This document shows positions 23,210 to 34,240 of a stretch of DNA of 64,000 nucleotides, piece by piece. The notes below the pieces were generated by a model. The model was not told the DNA's origin and made no database searches. It saw only the letters and a list, made by a program, of their open reading frames with translations. Location of the stretch: assembly GCA_023213395.1 (NCBI GenBank), contig CM041465.1, forward strand, positions 157,115,741-157,179,740, read 5' to 3'. Each line of letters opens with the position of its first letter. The stretch's first letter is position 1. The stretch is from Cycas panzhihuaensis. Its lineage: Eukaryota; Cycadophyta. The position numbers and the translations under genes were made by a program.

Positions 23210-25015
23210 AAGAAATATTTTGGATATCCTTCTAGAAGGTAGAAAAGCCTAGGATGGCTTATCTCTTCCTAATTTATGTTTAGCCTTAACAATGCCAAGA
23301 TTCAAGGTTTTTTAGATTTCAAAGCAATTTGGAAAGCTAGGTATGCCTTAAAGAAATTTATCAAACTCAAATAGTTTTCTTAGATGTTATGTAGGTCTTC
23401 AGGTCTTTGATCTATTTGGTGTTTTAACTTTTGACTTTCTAGAAAGAATTACTCTACATAGGTCAAATGGTATCTATCACTTGGGTGGTTTAAATTAGGT
23501 AACCATTATCTACTTAGTTTCTAGGATTGTATGAGATATAATTAGAAATATTGGCCTACATTTACTAAAGAATTTAATATTGATAAGAAAGATAAATAAA
23601 TTTTTATTAATATTTTATTCATCCTTTTTAGAAGGTTTCCTGATGAATTAAATTATTTCTCTAGTGATCTATGGATAAGAGATTGGGAATGGCTCTTTGG
23701 TACTATCCTAGATAAATCTTCCACCAAAGATCTTTAGTTTAATTTTTCTACTTCACCTAGATTTTTGAATATGTAACTTAAATTGGTAATTTTATTGATC
23801 TTTAGAGAAATGATTCAAGGTCTTTAGAAAAACTTTAAAGTTTTAAACTTCTACTTAAAAAAAAAAAAATCTAATGGAAGATTAGAATTAATAGGATTTC
23901 TACTAAATAGAGACCTATTAAATTTGGCCCTTTTATAAATGATTGTGATTTTTATACAAATTTAAAAACTTTCAATATCTTTTTTGATCTCGTTTATTTG
24001 CAAAAGAATGTTTGGGATGTTATTTTACCTATATTTATATCAACTATTGGTCTTAAAATTATATGGAGATATGTATTTAAAGGACTAATCTCAAAAAAGA
24101 AAAAAGAAATTAGAAGAAGCTTGGTCTAATTATTTTGTTGAAACTCTCTCCAATATCTAGAAATTAAGATGTAAAGGCCTTTCTAGAGAAAAGAAATATG
24201 GTAGACTTGCTAGCATATATGCACATGCTATCTATAAGGAGTGTATTTTACAAGTCTCTTTTATTTTGAACATAAATCCAAAATAGGCTAAAGTTATGAT
24301 TTTATATAGTTCTCTATTTATGGGTGGTTTTTTTCATCCAAGAGGCTAAGTATAGGGATTTCATGGCAGGTACAAGAGAGGTAGATCTAATAGATTCTCT
24401 CCAATTTAGCATTAGCAACCCCTATTTGTTGAATCATAGATTAAGATATTTGGTGGATCTCTTAATAATCAAGTAGGGGAGACTTCTCTTTTAAATGTTA
24501 TTACCTAAACTTCTCCTAATGATAGTGCTTTGGAGTGTGCCTAATAAAGTTCTCCTAAGAGCCATCATTCTTGATAGAGTCTTAATAGGAATCTTTAGAC
24601 TTCTTATTAAGTTTGGAACTTTGTAGTATTTGAGCTTAATGACACCTTAGAATCCTCTCATTGATATGCCTGGCATAGTTATGTATGCTTTATATGGAGG
24701 TGGTTCAATCATTCTAATAGATTCTTCTCTACTTCTAGTGCCTAAGTGGATCTTAATATTATTTCAATTGATGAAGTTGAAGGCAGTGAAAAAATCAAGA
24801 TTCTTATCCCTAATGGTATTGGTTCAAGATGGGATTAAGTAGATTTTGAAATTAATAAATATGGTTCTTCACTTATAGGTTCTAATCCTTTGGATCCTAC
24901 TTCTAAAATACTCTTTGATAGATCATATTCCTCTATTAAAGTATTATATGGTCATGGTATATATGTTTCTTTTAGATTACATAGTTCTTTCTCCTAATAA
25001 AATTCACTCAATTTA
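23210..25015 (+). pseudogene. Strongly decayed LINE-like coding remnant
   Basis: No long frame remains, but local plus-strand translations look coding: FLDFKAIWKARYALKKFIKL (about 23310), RFPDELNYFSSDLWIRDWEW (about 23635) and IWKLRCKGLSREKKYGRL (about 24155). The first and last resemble the segment between RT and RNase H of LINEs. The tail 24600-25010 also translates cleanly (FEINKYGSSLIGSNPLDPTS) but I do not recognise it. Element C inserted directly behind it. Confidence 0.35.
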
Positions 25016-25024
25016 TAATAATTT

Positions 25025-25472
25025 TGTTAGAATGTTAATGTAATCTTTATGTTCTTTTCTAAAGTTCATATTTAAGTCACATGTCTAAATGAATATTTAA
25101 GTTATCATAATGTTTAAACTTTATGTTTATTAATTAACTTATGTGAAAGGTGGTTGAAATGCGGAACTGCATTTCAACGAACCTTTCATTGTATAAATTC
25201 ATCTCCTATATTCAAGGAGATGGTTCCATGAATCTAGGAGGGTTGTCTGTATGCCTTTTCAAAGGTTGATTTAGGAGTTAGGTGGTTTACCTGTTTGGTT
25301 TTTTGTTTACAGCTATTCTTAATAAAATTAGAACTTTAGGAGGTGGTTTTTCTTCCCCAGAAGGGGTTTTCCCCCTGTCAACCTGGTGTACATGTGTAGT
25401 GTTATCTTGTTACATGTGTTTACTTATTTTATAATTCTGTGATTCCATTGTGTATATGCCCTTCTTTTTACA
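25025..25472 (+). repeat. 5' LTR of copia element C
   Basis: 448 bp from TGTTAGAATG to TTTTTACA; same length as the 3' LTR. It includes a short inverted repeat, TGAAATG...CATTTCA, near 25155-25178. Confidence 0.94.
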
Positions 25473-25484
25473 TGGTATCAGAGC
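25473..25484 (+). promoter_or_regulatory. Primer-binding site of element C
   Basis: TGGTATCAGAGC directly after the LTR, complement of initiator Met tRNA. Confidence 0.92.
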
Positions 25485-25639
25485 TTACAACCTTTCTTCC
25501 TCTGATAGAGCTTGTAGTTTTTTGGATCCCACCTCTCCCAACCTTTTGACAGATGCCTTTCCATATACTTTTCCCTTGACCTTCTTTTGGCCCACAAATA
25601 TACATCTCCATATACAAAAATATTTACATATGTAATCAA

Positions 25640-25903
25640 AACTTTGAATGGAAAATGGAAAAGTAAAATCACAATGAGCCAAAGAGCATTGAAGCTCCAT
25701 TCAATAAAGACGAAGTCTGTGAAGAAATGACTGGTAAGCCAGTTAGGAGGAAATCATCGAAGAATGCTTGTTTGTCATGACTATTGGCAAAATTGCAAGA
25801 ATTGGCAAGCAATGTACCAGAAAACCCCTGCATCAACGTATAGACTAGAATAGTAGCAGAAAGGGGCAGAGTAACCATCGTTAGGGTTTATACCCTTCTC
25901 TGC
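25640..25903 (-). pseudogene. Unrecognised GC-richer segment in the leader of C
   Basis: The minus strand is open for 69 codons (25669-25878), beginning MVTLPLSATILVYTLMQGF and containing a hydrophobic first third, then SHDKQAFFDDFLLTGLP. I do not recognise it. Its base use differs from the AT-rich element, which suggests captured DNA, but strand and reality of the frame are uncertain. Its end is part of a 35-base direct repeat (25858-25892 and 25970-26004). Confidence 0.3.
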
Positions 25904-26004
25904 ATGCTTGCCCACATTCAATGATCCTGATGACAGATCAACCTACACATTATCCTTCAATTGCATGATAGAAAAGGGTAGAGTAACCATCGTTAGGGTT
26001 TATA
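25858..26004. repeat. 35-base direct repeat bracketing a capture junction
   Basis: 25858-25892 and 25970-26004 differ at two bases and share GTAACCATCGTTAGGGTTTA. The interval between reads ...TTCAATGATCCT, which fits the FNDP part of the ferritin-like gene, while the second copy runs directly into the codons for NPYANSLNY. The gene text thus seems split and rejoined around this repeat. Confidence 0.7.
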
Positions 26005-26169
26005 ATCCTTATGCAAATAGTCTCAACTATCTCCTTGCAGTTTACGTCGTGCCCTATGTAGGACTCATCAACTACGTTGGCACAAATCCTCACCTCGTCA
26101 GCCCCACTACAAAGTGGCTTTTGGCAGGACTTCTAGGAGTGGAGTCAGGGCAAGCTGCTATCATCATGA
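26004..26169 (+). pseudogene. Ferritin-like desiccation-related (PCC13-62 type) gene, downstream part
   Basis: The translation gives NPYANSLNYLLAVYVVPYVG, INYVGTNPHL and LLAGLLGVESGQ, which is the conserved second half of the Ferritin_2 domain in plant desiccation-related proteins of the PCC13-62 family. The stretch is free of stops and ends in TAG at 26172-26174. In the family this part lies after the part found at 26168-26350, so the order is inverted here. It is a fragment inside element C, in the element's sense orientation, and not a gene. Confidence 0.85.
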
Positions 26170-26350
26170 CATAGATTTACTTGAATTTCCTTTGAATTTA
26201 GAGTACTTTGAGGCTGAGTTTTTCCTATGGTCAGCACTAGGGTACGGGCTTGATAAAATTGCACCAAAGTTATTAAGCGGGGGACCTCCTCCCATTGGAG
26301 CACAGATAGTTAATCTGGATCCGAGTCTAAAATTGAGTCTTCAAGAAGTA
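26168..26350 (+). pseudogene. Ferritin-like desiccation-related (PCC13-62 type) gene, upstream part
   Basis: In another frame directly after the preceding fragment: DIDLLEFPLNLEYFEAEFFL, WSALGYGLDKIAPKL, GGPPPIGAQ, NLDP. This is the N-terminal half of the same Ferritin_2 domain, including the E-x-x-x-A-E-F-F helix. It then reads LSLQEV, close to the FALQEVGH segment usual a little further on, with bases missing between. The join between the two halves is at about 26166-26168. Confidence 0.87.
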
Positions 26351-26351
26351 C

Positions 26352-26519
26352 CTACAATGGGAGAACAACCAAATACGCTAATGCCATAGCTGCCATTGAA
26401 GAGACTAGACGAGCCAAACCTACGAGAGATAGCACCAGCCTCAGTCCATTGCCTATTTTCTGAAACGCCATCTCTGTCTTCATCTCGTCTAGCTTGCATA
26501 CAATGAGCGTTGCCGCCAT
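26352..26519 (-). pseudogene. CpG-rich 55-codon open frame, possible captured 5' exon
   Basis: On the minus strand ATG (26519) to TAG (26352) encodes a short peptide beginning MAATLIVCKLDEMKTEMAF with a hydrophobic second half (LRLVLSLVGLARL and AAMALAYLVVLPL), like one or two membrane helices. CpG is frequent, unlike almost all other DNA here. I do not recognise the family; a first exon of a small plant membrane protein is possible. It may also be chance. Confidence 0.35.
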
Positions 26520-27800
26520 GAAAATTACTAGGTAGGGTTTCTTACGCCCTTACCCCCCTTGGACCCCAATCTATTTTTCACTTCGATTTTGTTTTTTAAA
26601 ACTAATAACTCCGTCGGGTCCATCCACCTAATTCCCTTTTTTAATTTCTTTTTTTATTATTTTGATTTAAATAAAACATAAGCGCCCCCCCCCCCCCCCC
26701 CTCCCGCCTCCCTTATTACATTTTGATTTTATTTTAATTCCCCCTTATTAAACCCTCCTTAATCACACTTATAATTTACTTAAAATCTCTTTTTTAATTA
26801 AACTTTGGGGTAAATTTAAACTATACCCAACCCCTCCCTTATTACATTTTAATTTAATCTCTTATCACACGAAGCTAATAAACCCTTATCACCTTAATAA
26901 CATTCTCAAATTAATTAAAATCTCTTCTAAGTAAACTTCCTCCTTCAAATAATCTCTAGTATAAATCAATCCAAAACTTCTTTTACAAAAAAAAAAAAAA
27001 AAAAACTTTAGTACCTAAGTAATAACCCTGATTTACAACTCAACCCCCCCTTAATCACACTAATAAGTTATTTAAAATTGCTTTTAATTGAACTATAGGC
27101 TAAATTTAAATTAGCTCCCCCCTCCCCTATAACATTTGATTTATAAAATAATACTAATCTTTTACTTTTAATACTTTTTAATAATCTAAACTTTATTACC
27201 TTTTAAATTTAAATCAATTCACCTTACCTTAACTATATACTCTATTGTTAAGTTTAAACCTCCTCTCAATATTATATATATACTTTTTAAAGCCTAATCA
27301 ACGTAGGCAAAATCAACACTCTTTATATATCACCCTACCTAACTACTTTTTTTAATGCTAAATTAGTTCCCTTTATAACTTCATCTAATGTTGATATAAA
27401 CCTTCCTTTAATCTCCTCACCACACTAATCTCCCTCTATTTTAACATTAAAAATAGTGTATCTTCCCATTACGAAATAACTCTTTTAATTAATTTTTTTC
27501 TTGTTTAATCAATAAAAACTTAGTAGAACCCCCATAAAATATTTGGATATTTAATCTTTTTTCAATATTAGAGTTATGCTCTAATCAATAAAATTTTTAT
27601 TAATTTAATTTGTTTGATAATTAATAAACTTTTTTTTAACAAACATTTATTTTTTAAAGGGAATTTTTTTATTAGAACTGTTTTAATTAAGGGGGATTTT
27701 TTCATTTCTTTAAGGATTTGTTCATTTTTTCAGAGTAAGGACAACTAATTATCAAAGGGGGACTATTTCTCAAAGAGAACTGTTTATCAAAAGGGACTAC
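26520..27800. repeat. Low-complexity leader of element C
   Basis: A pyrimidine-rich plus strand with a 17-base C run (26685-26701) and an A run near 26985-27005. Two blocks about 330 bases apart are alike (about 26750-26870 and 27040-27145), sharing CCTTAATCACAC, TAAAAT..CTTTT, GGTAAATTTAAA-like and CATTT.ATTT words, so it is a diverged duplication. No coding. Confidence 0.65.
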
Positions 27801-27998
27801 TTAAGGCAATGTTTTATGAAGTTGTTTGTTTATTCATCTGTCTACAAATATATGATTTTTTCTTAAATACAACTAATGCATACTAGAATACCTTCTTGAA
27901 TTATATCTATTAACATGATTAGTACTTTTACTAAGTGATTATTTTTCCAATCACCTTCATAACTCTTCAATCTACAATCAAACCTTATCACTCCCAAT

Positions 27999-28980
27999 AT
28001 GGCATTAATGCCAGGGATAATCACCTGTGTTCTAATTCTAGTATTAACCGGCTCAAACTATGCCAATTGGAGGAATTGCATATCCCATCAGCTTAAACAG
28101 CAAAAGTTATGGCGATATGTGATAGGTGAATTTTAAAAACTAAAAGAAGATGCTACAAAGAGTCATATGGTATATCTGATGAACTCAGATGCTACCTAGG
28201 CACCATATTAAACTCACTCTCACTAGAAATCAGTTGGCAGTTTTCTGAAATAGATGACTTGGCCACTATCTAGAAAACCTTGCAAGAAAAATATGATAAG
28301 GTTGATACACATCAAGTGACTGTCCTAGAATAGCAATTGTATGACCTTACTTTTAATAATTTTTCTAATGTTAAGGATTTTTTAAGTAAAATTTAACTAA
28401 TTAATAAAGATTTAGATAACTGCATCAAATCTAAAACCAAAGAAGGTGATGTTGAAAAAATAACTACACATGTTCAAGGTGACGATACACTCGTACGTCT
28501 TACAGTAAATAAATTACCAAAATATTTTAATCTCTACAAAACTGCCAGACAATAAGCTAGCAACCCTCCTATAACATTCAATCAGTTGATAAATTAACTG
28601 ATTAAACATCAGACAATGTTAATCTAAACAGGCATCTTAAAAGATCATTCACAAGCTTTATTTTCCAAAACTAAGCCATAATTTAAAAATAAACAACAAA
28701 ATACTTTTCATAATAATCTAAAATTTCAGAAACCTCATAGAGGTTCACCGTCTAATTCATAAAACAATGTTAAGTATTCTGGACCAACTAAACACCAGAA
28801 TACTTCTAATCAGTTCTTTCATAATAGGAACAATGCAACTTCTTCTCAGAACACTAGTTGTACTTATTGTCATAAAAAAGGCCACACTATTGATGTCTGT
28901 AGAAGTAGAATAGCTTCGGAAGCATGGAAAACTTCTAAGGGATTGCAAAATCAACCTCAATCCCATTCTCATGCATGACC
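27999..28980 (+). pseudogene. Element C gag
   Basis: ATG at 27999 opens a copia Gag with the N-terminal pattern GSNYANWRNCISHQLKQQKL, followed by decayed UBN2-like text. Near the end (28859-28900) a CCHC knuckle is intact: CTYCHKKGHTIDVC, spacing C-X2-C-X4-H-X4-C. Frames change several times and TAG or TAA stops are present. It would have packaged the element RNA. Confidence 0.8.
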
Positions 28981-29039
28981 TCAAAATCATCAAAATCATA
29001 ATTATTCTTTAGTAGTAACAACTTCTACATTTATTGTCC

Positions 29040-29240
29040 CTTCAAATCAACCACCATAATGGATTCCTAACTCTAGTGCATCCCATCACACGACAGGACA
29101 CCAAAAAAATTTATCCACTTATCAATCTGAAATGAACTCTGAAGAAGAGATTTCTTTCGAAGTGGTACTCAACTTAAAGTCAAAGGATCAGGTGATATAA
29201 CCTTAAAAGATGGTTCAATCAAGGACGTCCTTTACATACC
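29040..29240 (+). pseudogene. Element C protease remnant
   Basis: The translation gives WIPNSSASHHTTG, the copia protease start (W-x-x-D-S-G-A-S-x-H) with Asp to Asn and Gly to Ser changes, then LYIPSLLPNLLSV, the usual end of the protease. Not functional. Confidence 0.7.
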
Positions 29241-29244
29241 TAGT

Positions 29245-30250
29245 TTGTTACCAAACCTACTCTCTGTCTATCAAATCTACCAGAAAGACCTTGTCGTTGA
29301 ATTCTGGAAGAATAAATTTATTATTAAGGAACCATTAAACAAATTCATACATATTGCCTCAGGACCTGTTGATCATAACATGGATCTCTATAGTCTAACA
29401 AGCCTACAAAATCATAAAACAAAATCTTTTAATGCCTTTATTGCCAAATCTAACTCAGTCAGCAAACTTTGGCATGCACGATTTGGCCATACCAGTTATG
29501 GCAAACTGCAATATTTAAAGAAGCATGAAATGGTTCATGGTCTTCCACCCTTAAACATTATTTATGGTGTTTGTGAAGCCTATGTAATAGGTAAACAACA
29601 CATGGATCCATTTCCACATAAAACTCAATTCAGAGCAACTACTCCACTTGAACTTGTCTACTCTGATATGTGTGGACCCTTTCATATAACATCATACTCC
29701 AGTTCTCGTTATTTCGTTATATTTATAGATGATTATTCAAGAAAATGTTGGGTTTACATGCTTAAAATACGTAGTCAAGTGTTTAACATTTTCGTTGAAT
29801 ATAAAACGCTAGTGAAAAATCAATCAAATTCAAAAATCAAAATTTTTTGATATCATAATGCAAAGGAATATTTAAGTGGAAAGTTCACTTCCTTCTATAA
29901 ATCACATGGAATTAAATTCTAACATTCTGTTGCATATATACCTCAACAAAATAGTGTTGTTAAATACAAAAACTACACTCTTGTTGAGATGACTTGTTGC
30001 ATGTTACATGCAAAGAATCTAGATCTAAAATTATGGGCAGAAGCAATAAATTGCTCTAACTATTTATTAAATCGTTTACCTGGTAAATGTCTAGAGAACA
30101 TTACTCCCAAACAAAAATAGTCTGGAAGAAAACCATCTGTCAATCATTTACGAATCTTTGGCAATATTGCGTGGGGATATATCCCTCATGAAAAATGTAA
30201 AAAATTAGATCCAAAAAGTTAAAAATACATCTTTGTTAGATACAGCGAAG
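29245..30250 (+). pseudogene. Element C integrase
   Basis: The open part 29245-29850 has the GAG-pre-integrase domain (LWHARFGHTSYGKLQYL, finger with one Cys now Tyr), then LVYSDMCGPF with the first catalytic Asp and FIDDYSRKCWVY with the second. After a TGA the same frame reads PQQNSVVKYKNYTLVEM, where the third catalytic Glu is Lys (AAA 29962-29964). The enzyme is therefore dead even apart from stops. Confidence 0.88.
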
Positions 30251-30699
30251 AGAGTAAAGCTTATAGACTCTTGGATCCAGTCACGCATTAAATTTCTATT
30301 TTACGTAATGTAATATTTGATGAAGAAGGATCTTCTTCAACATCTACTTATGTAGAACTTCCTATTGAAAGTTTGTTAACCAACACCTGTTTGGTTGACC
30401 CATCTGACAAACAAGTTGATCCGAAGTTATAAAATCCTTATCAACTCAAGTCTAAAACTTGACTCTATCTGAACCTACTGAAATAGATCCTTCCCTTCAG
30501 GCTAGTTCATCAAATTAACCTGCATCTTCAAAAATAGTTACTTACAAGAAACCTGTTTGGGCAACAAAAACGCTTGTTGATGATGGATCTGATGTAGGTA
30601 ATTCTACCAATACTAGACACATACGTGCCTAAAAACTATATGCTAATTTTACCTTAATGGCAAAAATAATGGACAACAATGATTCCAAAACATTTAAAT

Positions 30700-31990
30700 A
30701 AGCTAGCAACAATCATGTATGGCAAGATGCTATGCAGACTGAATTTAATGCTTTAATTAAAAATTCCACTTAAGATCTTGTTCCTCTCCCACCTAGGAAA
30801 AATGTCATCGACTGTAAATGGATCTATAGGATAAAATATAACTCAATAGGCATAGTTGAAAAATATAAGGCTCACCTTGTTGCAAAAGGATTTTCGCAAA
30901 TAGATGGCATCGATTATAATAAAACCTTTGCTCCTATTGTAAAGATGAACACAATCAAAATAATTATTGCTCTAACAGCCAAATTTGGGAAATCCACCAA
31001 ATGGATGTTAAGAGTGCCTTCTTGAATGGTGATCTCAAAGAAGAGATCTATATATCCCATCCATCTAGATTTATTGAAAATCCTAATTTAGTTTGTAAAC
31101 TTAAAAAATCCATTTATGGTTTAAAACAAGCTCCTCGAGCTTGGTATACTAAAGTAGATGACTATTTAATTCACATTGGATACACTAGATGTATTAGTGA
31201 TCCAAATCTTTATTTTAAATGTGAAAATGAAAATCTTACTATTCTAATCCTCTATGTTAATGATATTATAATTACTGGATCATCAACTAATCATATTCAT
31301 CATTTAAAATCTACTTTAATGAACAAATTCGAAATGACCGATTTAGGTCTACTACATTACTTTCTTGGTTTACAAGTTTATCAAAATTATTCAAATATAA
31401 ATATATCTCAACCTAAGTATATTATAGACTTAATTCAGCGGTTTAACATGGAAAATGTTAAACCTGTATCTAATCCATTATAATTAGAAGTCAAACTGTC
31501 TACTGATTATTCATCACCTTTATGTGATCCTATACTATATAGGCAACTCATTGGTAGTCTTATCTATCTTACTCACACCTGCCTTGACATTTCCTATGTT
31601 ATCGCTTTATGTTCCCATTATATGCAACAGCCACATGAATCTCATTAGAAAGCAGCTAAACGTATCTTACGTTATCTAAAGCATTTTATGTTTTATGGTT
31701 TAACTTATAATTTTTATAATAAACCTCTAACTTTAACTAGATATACTGATTCCGATTAAGCTGGTGATATAAATAATCATAAATCTACTTCAGGTTATGT
31801 ATTTTTTATAGATTCCTTACCTATTACTTGGTTTAGTAAGAAAATGCAGGCACTTGCTTTATCCACAACTGAAACAAAATATTGTGCACTTGTTGAAGCT
31901 AGTAAAGAAGCACTTTGGCTCCAATCTTTACTAAATGAAATCGGTCTATCTCGAAACTCTTCCATTGAAATTAAAGTTGATAATCAAGGT
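30700..31990 (+). pseudogene. Element C reverse transcriptase
   Basis: Copia RT. From about 30710 WQDAMQTEFNALIKN and VIDCKWIYRIKYNS, then an open segment 31001-31483 with MDVKSAFLNGDLKEEIY, YGLKQAPRAWY and LGLLHYFLGLQVY. The catalytic YVDD is YVND (AAT at 31259-31261), one G-to-A change. The frame differs from the integrase frame, so at least one indel lies between. Confidence 0.9.
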
Positions 31991-32220
31991 GCAATTGCTA
32001 TAGCTATAAATCCAGTTTAACATTCTAGGACTAAACATATTGAATTACATCAGTATTTTATTCATAATTTAGTTACTGATAATCTTGTTTCCTTGTCTTA
32101 TTATTTAATAGATCTACAGATTGCTGATATTCTTACAAAATCTTTAACTGAAGTAAAGTTTCTAAATCTCAGAGATCTGTTGCAGATAAAAGAAGTCTCC
32201 ATCAAAGGGAGATCACTGTG
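31740..32220 (+). pseudogene. Element C RNase H
   Basis: Copia RNase H text: YTDSD, STSGYVFFIDS-like, TETKYCALVEASKEALWL, VDNQGAIAIA and SRTKHIELHQYFI, ending near 32220 just before the purine tract. A few stops (TAA at Trp or Gln places). Confidence 0.85.
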
Positions 32221-32256
32221 ATAAAGATCTTCTTTTTCTACAGCACAAAAGTTTAC

Positions 32257-32268
32257 ATTAAAGGGGGA
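32257..32268 (+). promoter_or_regulatory. Polypurine tract of element C
   Basis: ATTAAAGGGGGA directly before the TG of the 3' LTR. Confidence 0.88.
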
Positions 32269-32716
32269 TGTTAGAATGTTAATGTAATCTTTATGTTCTT
32301 TTCTAAAGTTCATATTGAAGTCACATGTTTAAATGAATATTTAAGTTATCATAATGTTTAAACTTTATGTTTATTAATTAACTTATGTGAAAGGTGGTTG
32401 AAATGTAGAACTGCATTTCAATGAACCTTTCATTGTATAAATTCATCTCCTAGATTCAAGGAGATGGTTCCATGAATCTAGGAGGGCCGTCTATATGCCT
32501 TTTTAAAGGCTGGTTTAGGAGTTAGGTGGTTTACCTATTTGGTTTTCTGTTTACAGGTATTCTTAATAAAATTAGAACTTTAGGAGGTGGTTATTCTTCC
32601 CCAGAAGGGGTTTTCCACCTATTAACCCGGTGTGCATGTGCAGTGTTATCTTGTCACCTGTGTTTGCTTATTTTATGATTCTGTGATTAAATTATGCATA
32701 TGCCCTTGTTTTTACA
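32269..32716 (+). repeat. 3' LTR of copia element C
   Basis: 448 bp, pairs with 25025-25472; AATTT follows at 32717-32721. Confidence 0.94.
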
Positions 32717-32721
32717 AATTT

Positions 32722-32924
32722 GTATAACAGTTAAGAGATTTAGATCATAATTTGAATAAGTTTAAAAAAACTTCTCCACTTTCTTAAAATATTGTTTCTT
32801 TTTATAAGATTAATGTTTAATCTTGATCCTTTAGGCCATTGAGTTATTGGCTCCTTTTTTATACTTTTTTAATTTATTTTAAAGATTATTAAATAGTCCA
32901 TATTTTTAATAAAATAAATAAATA

Positions 32925-32979
<55 letters not shown>

Positions 32980-33174
32980 ATATATGAATGAGTTCTTAAT
33001 CCAAATTCAAGGGGAAATTTTTATAAAATTATGCTCTAACTTTATGGTTAGATATTTAGGATTTCATAACGTTTATTAACAAGTTAAATAATCCTTCTTT
33101 TGGGAAGGTCTTAAGAAAGACACTTAGATATTCATAGAAGAATATGAATTTTTTTCAAAAAAAATAAAAGGGAA
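32722..33174. repeat. Spacer with a (TG)n microsatellite
   Basis: An uninterrupted TG run at 32929-32978 (about 25 units) lies in AT-rich DNA. Nothing else recognised. Confidence 0.85.
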
Positions 33175-34240
33175 ATAATTAAAACCTTGGGACTATTACA
33201 ACCATCACATATACCCAGTCAAAGATTAGAAGAAATCTCCATGGACTTTATTATAGAGCTTTTAAAATTAAGGAAGTAGATATTATCTCAGTAGTAATTG
33301 ATAAACTATTTAAATATACATATTTCTATGGCGTCTAATCAAGGTATAAAGCTAGCTAATTCACTAAATTCTTCATCATAGAAGTAGTAATGTTATATGT
33401 AGTCTTGAAGGTAATTATCAGTGATAGGGACCAAAAATTCACAAGCATCATCTAGATAAATCTATTCATTATGTTGGGGACCTAATAACCATGAGTACTA
33501 TATATTTCCTAAAGACAAATTATCAAATACTTATTCTTAATAAGTGTTTATAAGGGTATCTTTAGAGTCATGTCATGGATAAATAAAGATAGTGGCATAA
33601 GTAGCTTCACTTAGTAGAATGGTGGCATAACACTACTTATTAGTCTTCCACTATAATTATCCCCTCTGAATCCATTTGTAGGTATGAAAAACTTAACATT
33701 AAGAGCCACCTAATAAATAACTCTAAAATACTAGATTTATAGATCATGTATAATAGGGCTAAGAAGTCCTTAGGATGTTAAAGGAGAACATCTATGATAC
33801 ACATAAGTAGATGAAATAATAGGATAATTAGAGAAGAATTGAAAGAGAATTCTAGGCTAGTCATTGGGTATATTTATAATCACAACCCTATAAATTAACA
33901 TCTCTCAAGAGAGGTGGAAGAAATAAGTTAGCTCCTAGACTTTATAGGTCCTACAATATCCTTAAGAGAGTATGCAAAGTGGCATATGCCTTGGAGTTAC
34001 TAAATACTTCTTATATTCAAAATGTTTTCCATAGATCCTATCTTAAGAACATGATTGGTCAAAAGATATTCATCTAATTAGAGCTACTAAGGATAGATGA
34101 GGATGGATGACTCAATCTAACCATAACTAATCCTTAAAGTCTAAACTAAATATCTCTATAATAATTTCATCATAGAATATCTTATCAAATAGAAGAAGTT
34201 GTTGTTACAAGGTGCTACATGGGAAAATAAGCACCTTATA
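33175..34240 (+). pseudogene. Gypsy integrase and chromodomain-like tail, 5'-truncated
   Basis: In broken frames the plus strand reads GLLQPSHIPSQ, LEEISMDFIIELLK, VVIDKLFKYTYF, IISDRDQKFTS (integrase core, about 33190-33480), then LAPRLYRSYNILKRVCKVAY and IQNVFHRSYLK (C-terminal region, about 33925-34055), IDEDG and finally GATWENKHL (about 34211), the end of a chromodomain-like segment. No RT upstream: element C and the microsatellite lie there instead. An old Ty3/gypsy element with only its 3' coding part recognised. Confidence 0.75.

Larger units (their letters stand above)
25025..32716 (+). mobile_element. Ty1/copia element C carrying host-gene fragments
   Basis: A 7.7-kb LTR retrotransposon with two 448-bp LTRs, target duplication AATTT (25020-25024 and 32717-32721), an exact TGGTATCAGAGC primer site, a purine tract, gag and copia-order pol. 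By eye the LTRs differ at about 31 of 448 positions (about 7 percent). Its leader between primer site and gag (25485-27998) is unusually long, 2.5 kb, and holds host-gene pieces and low-complexity DNA. Confidence 0.94.
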
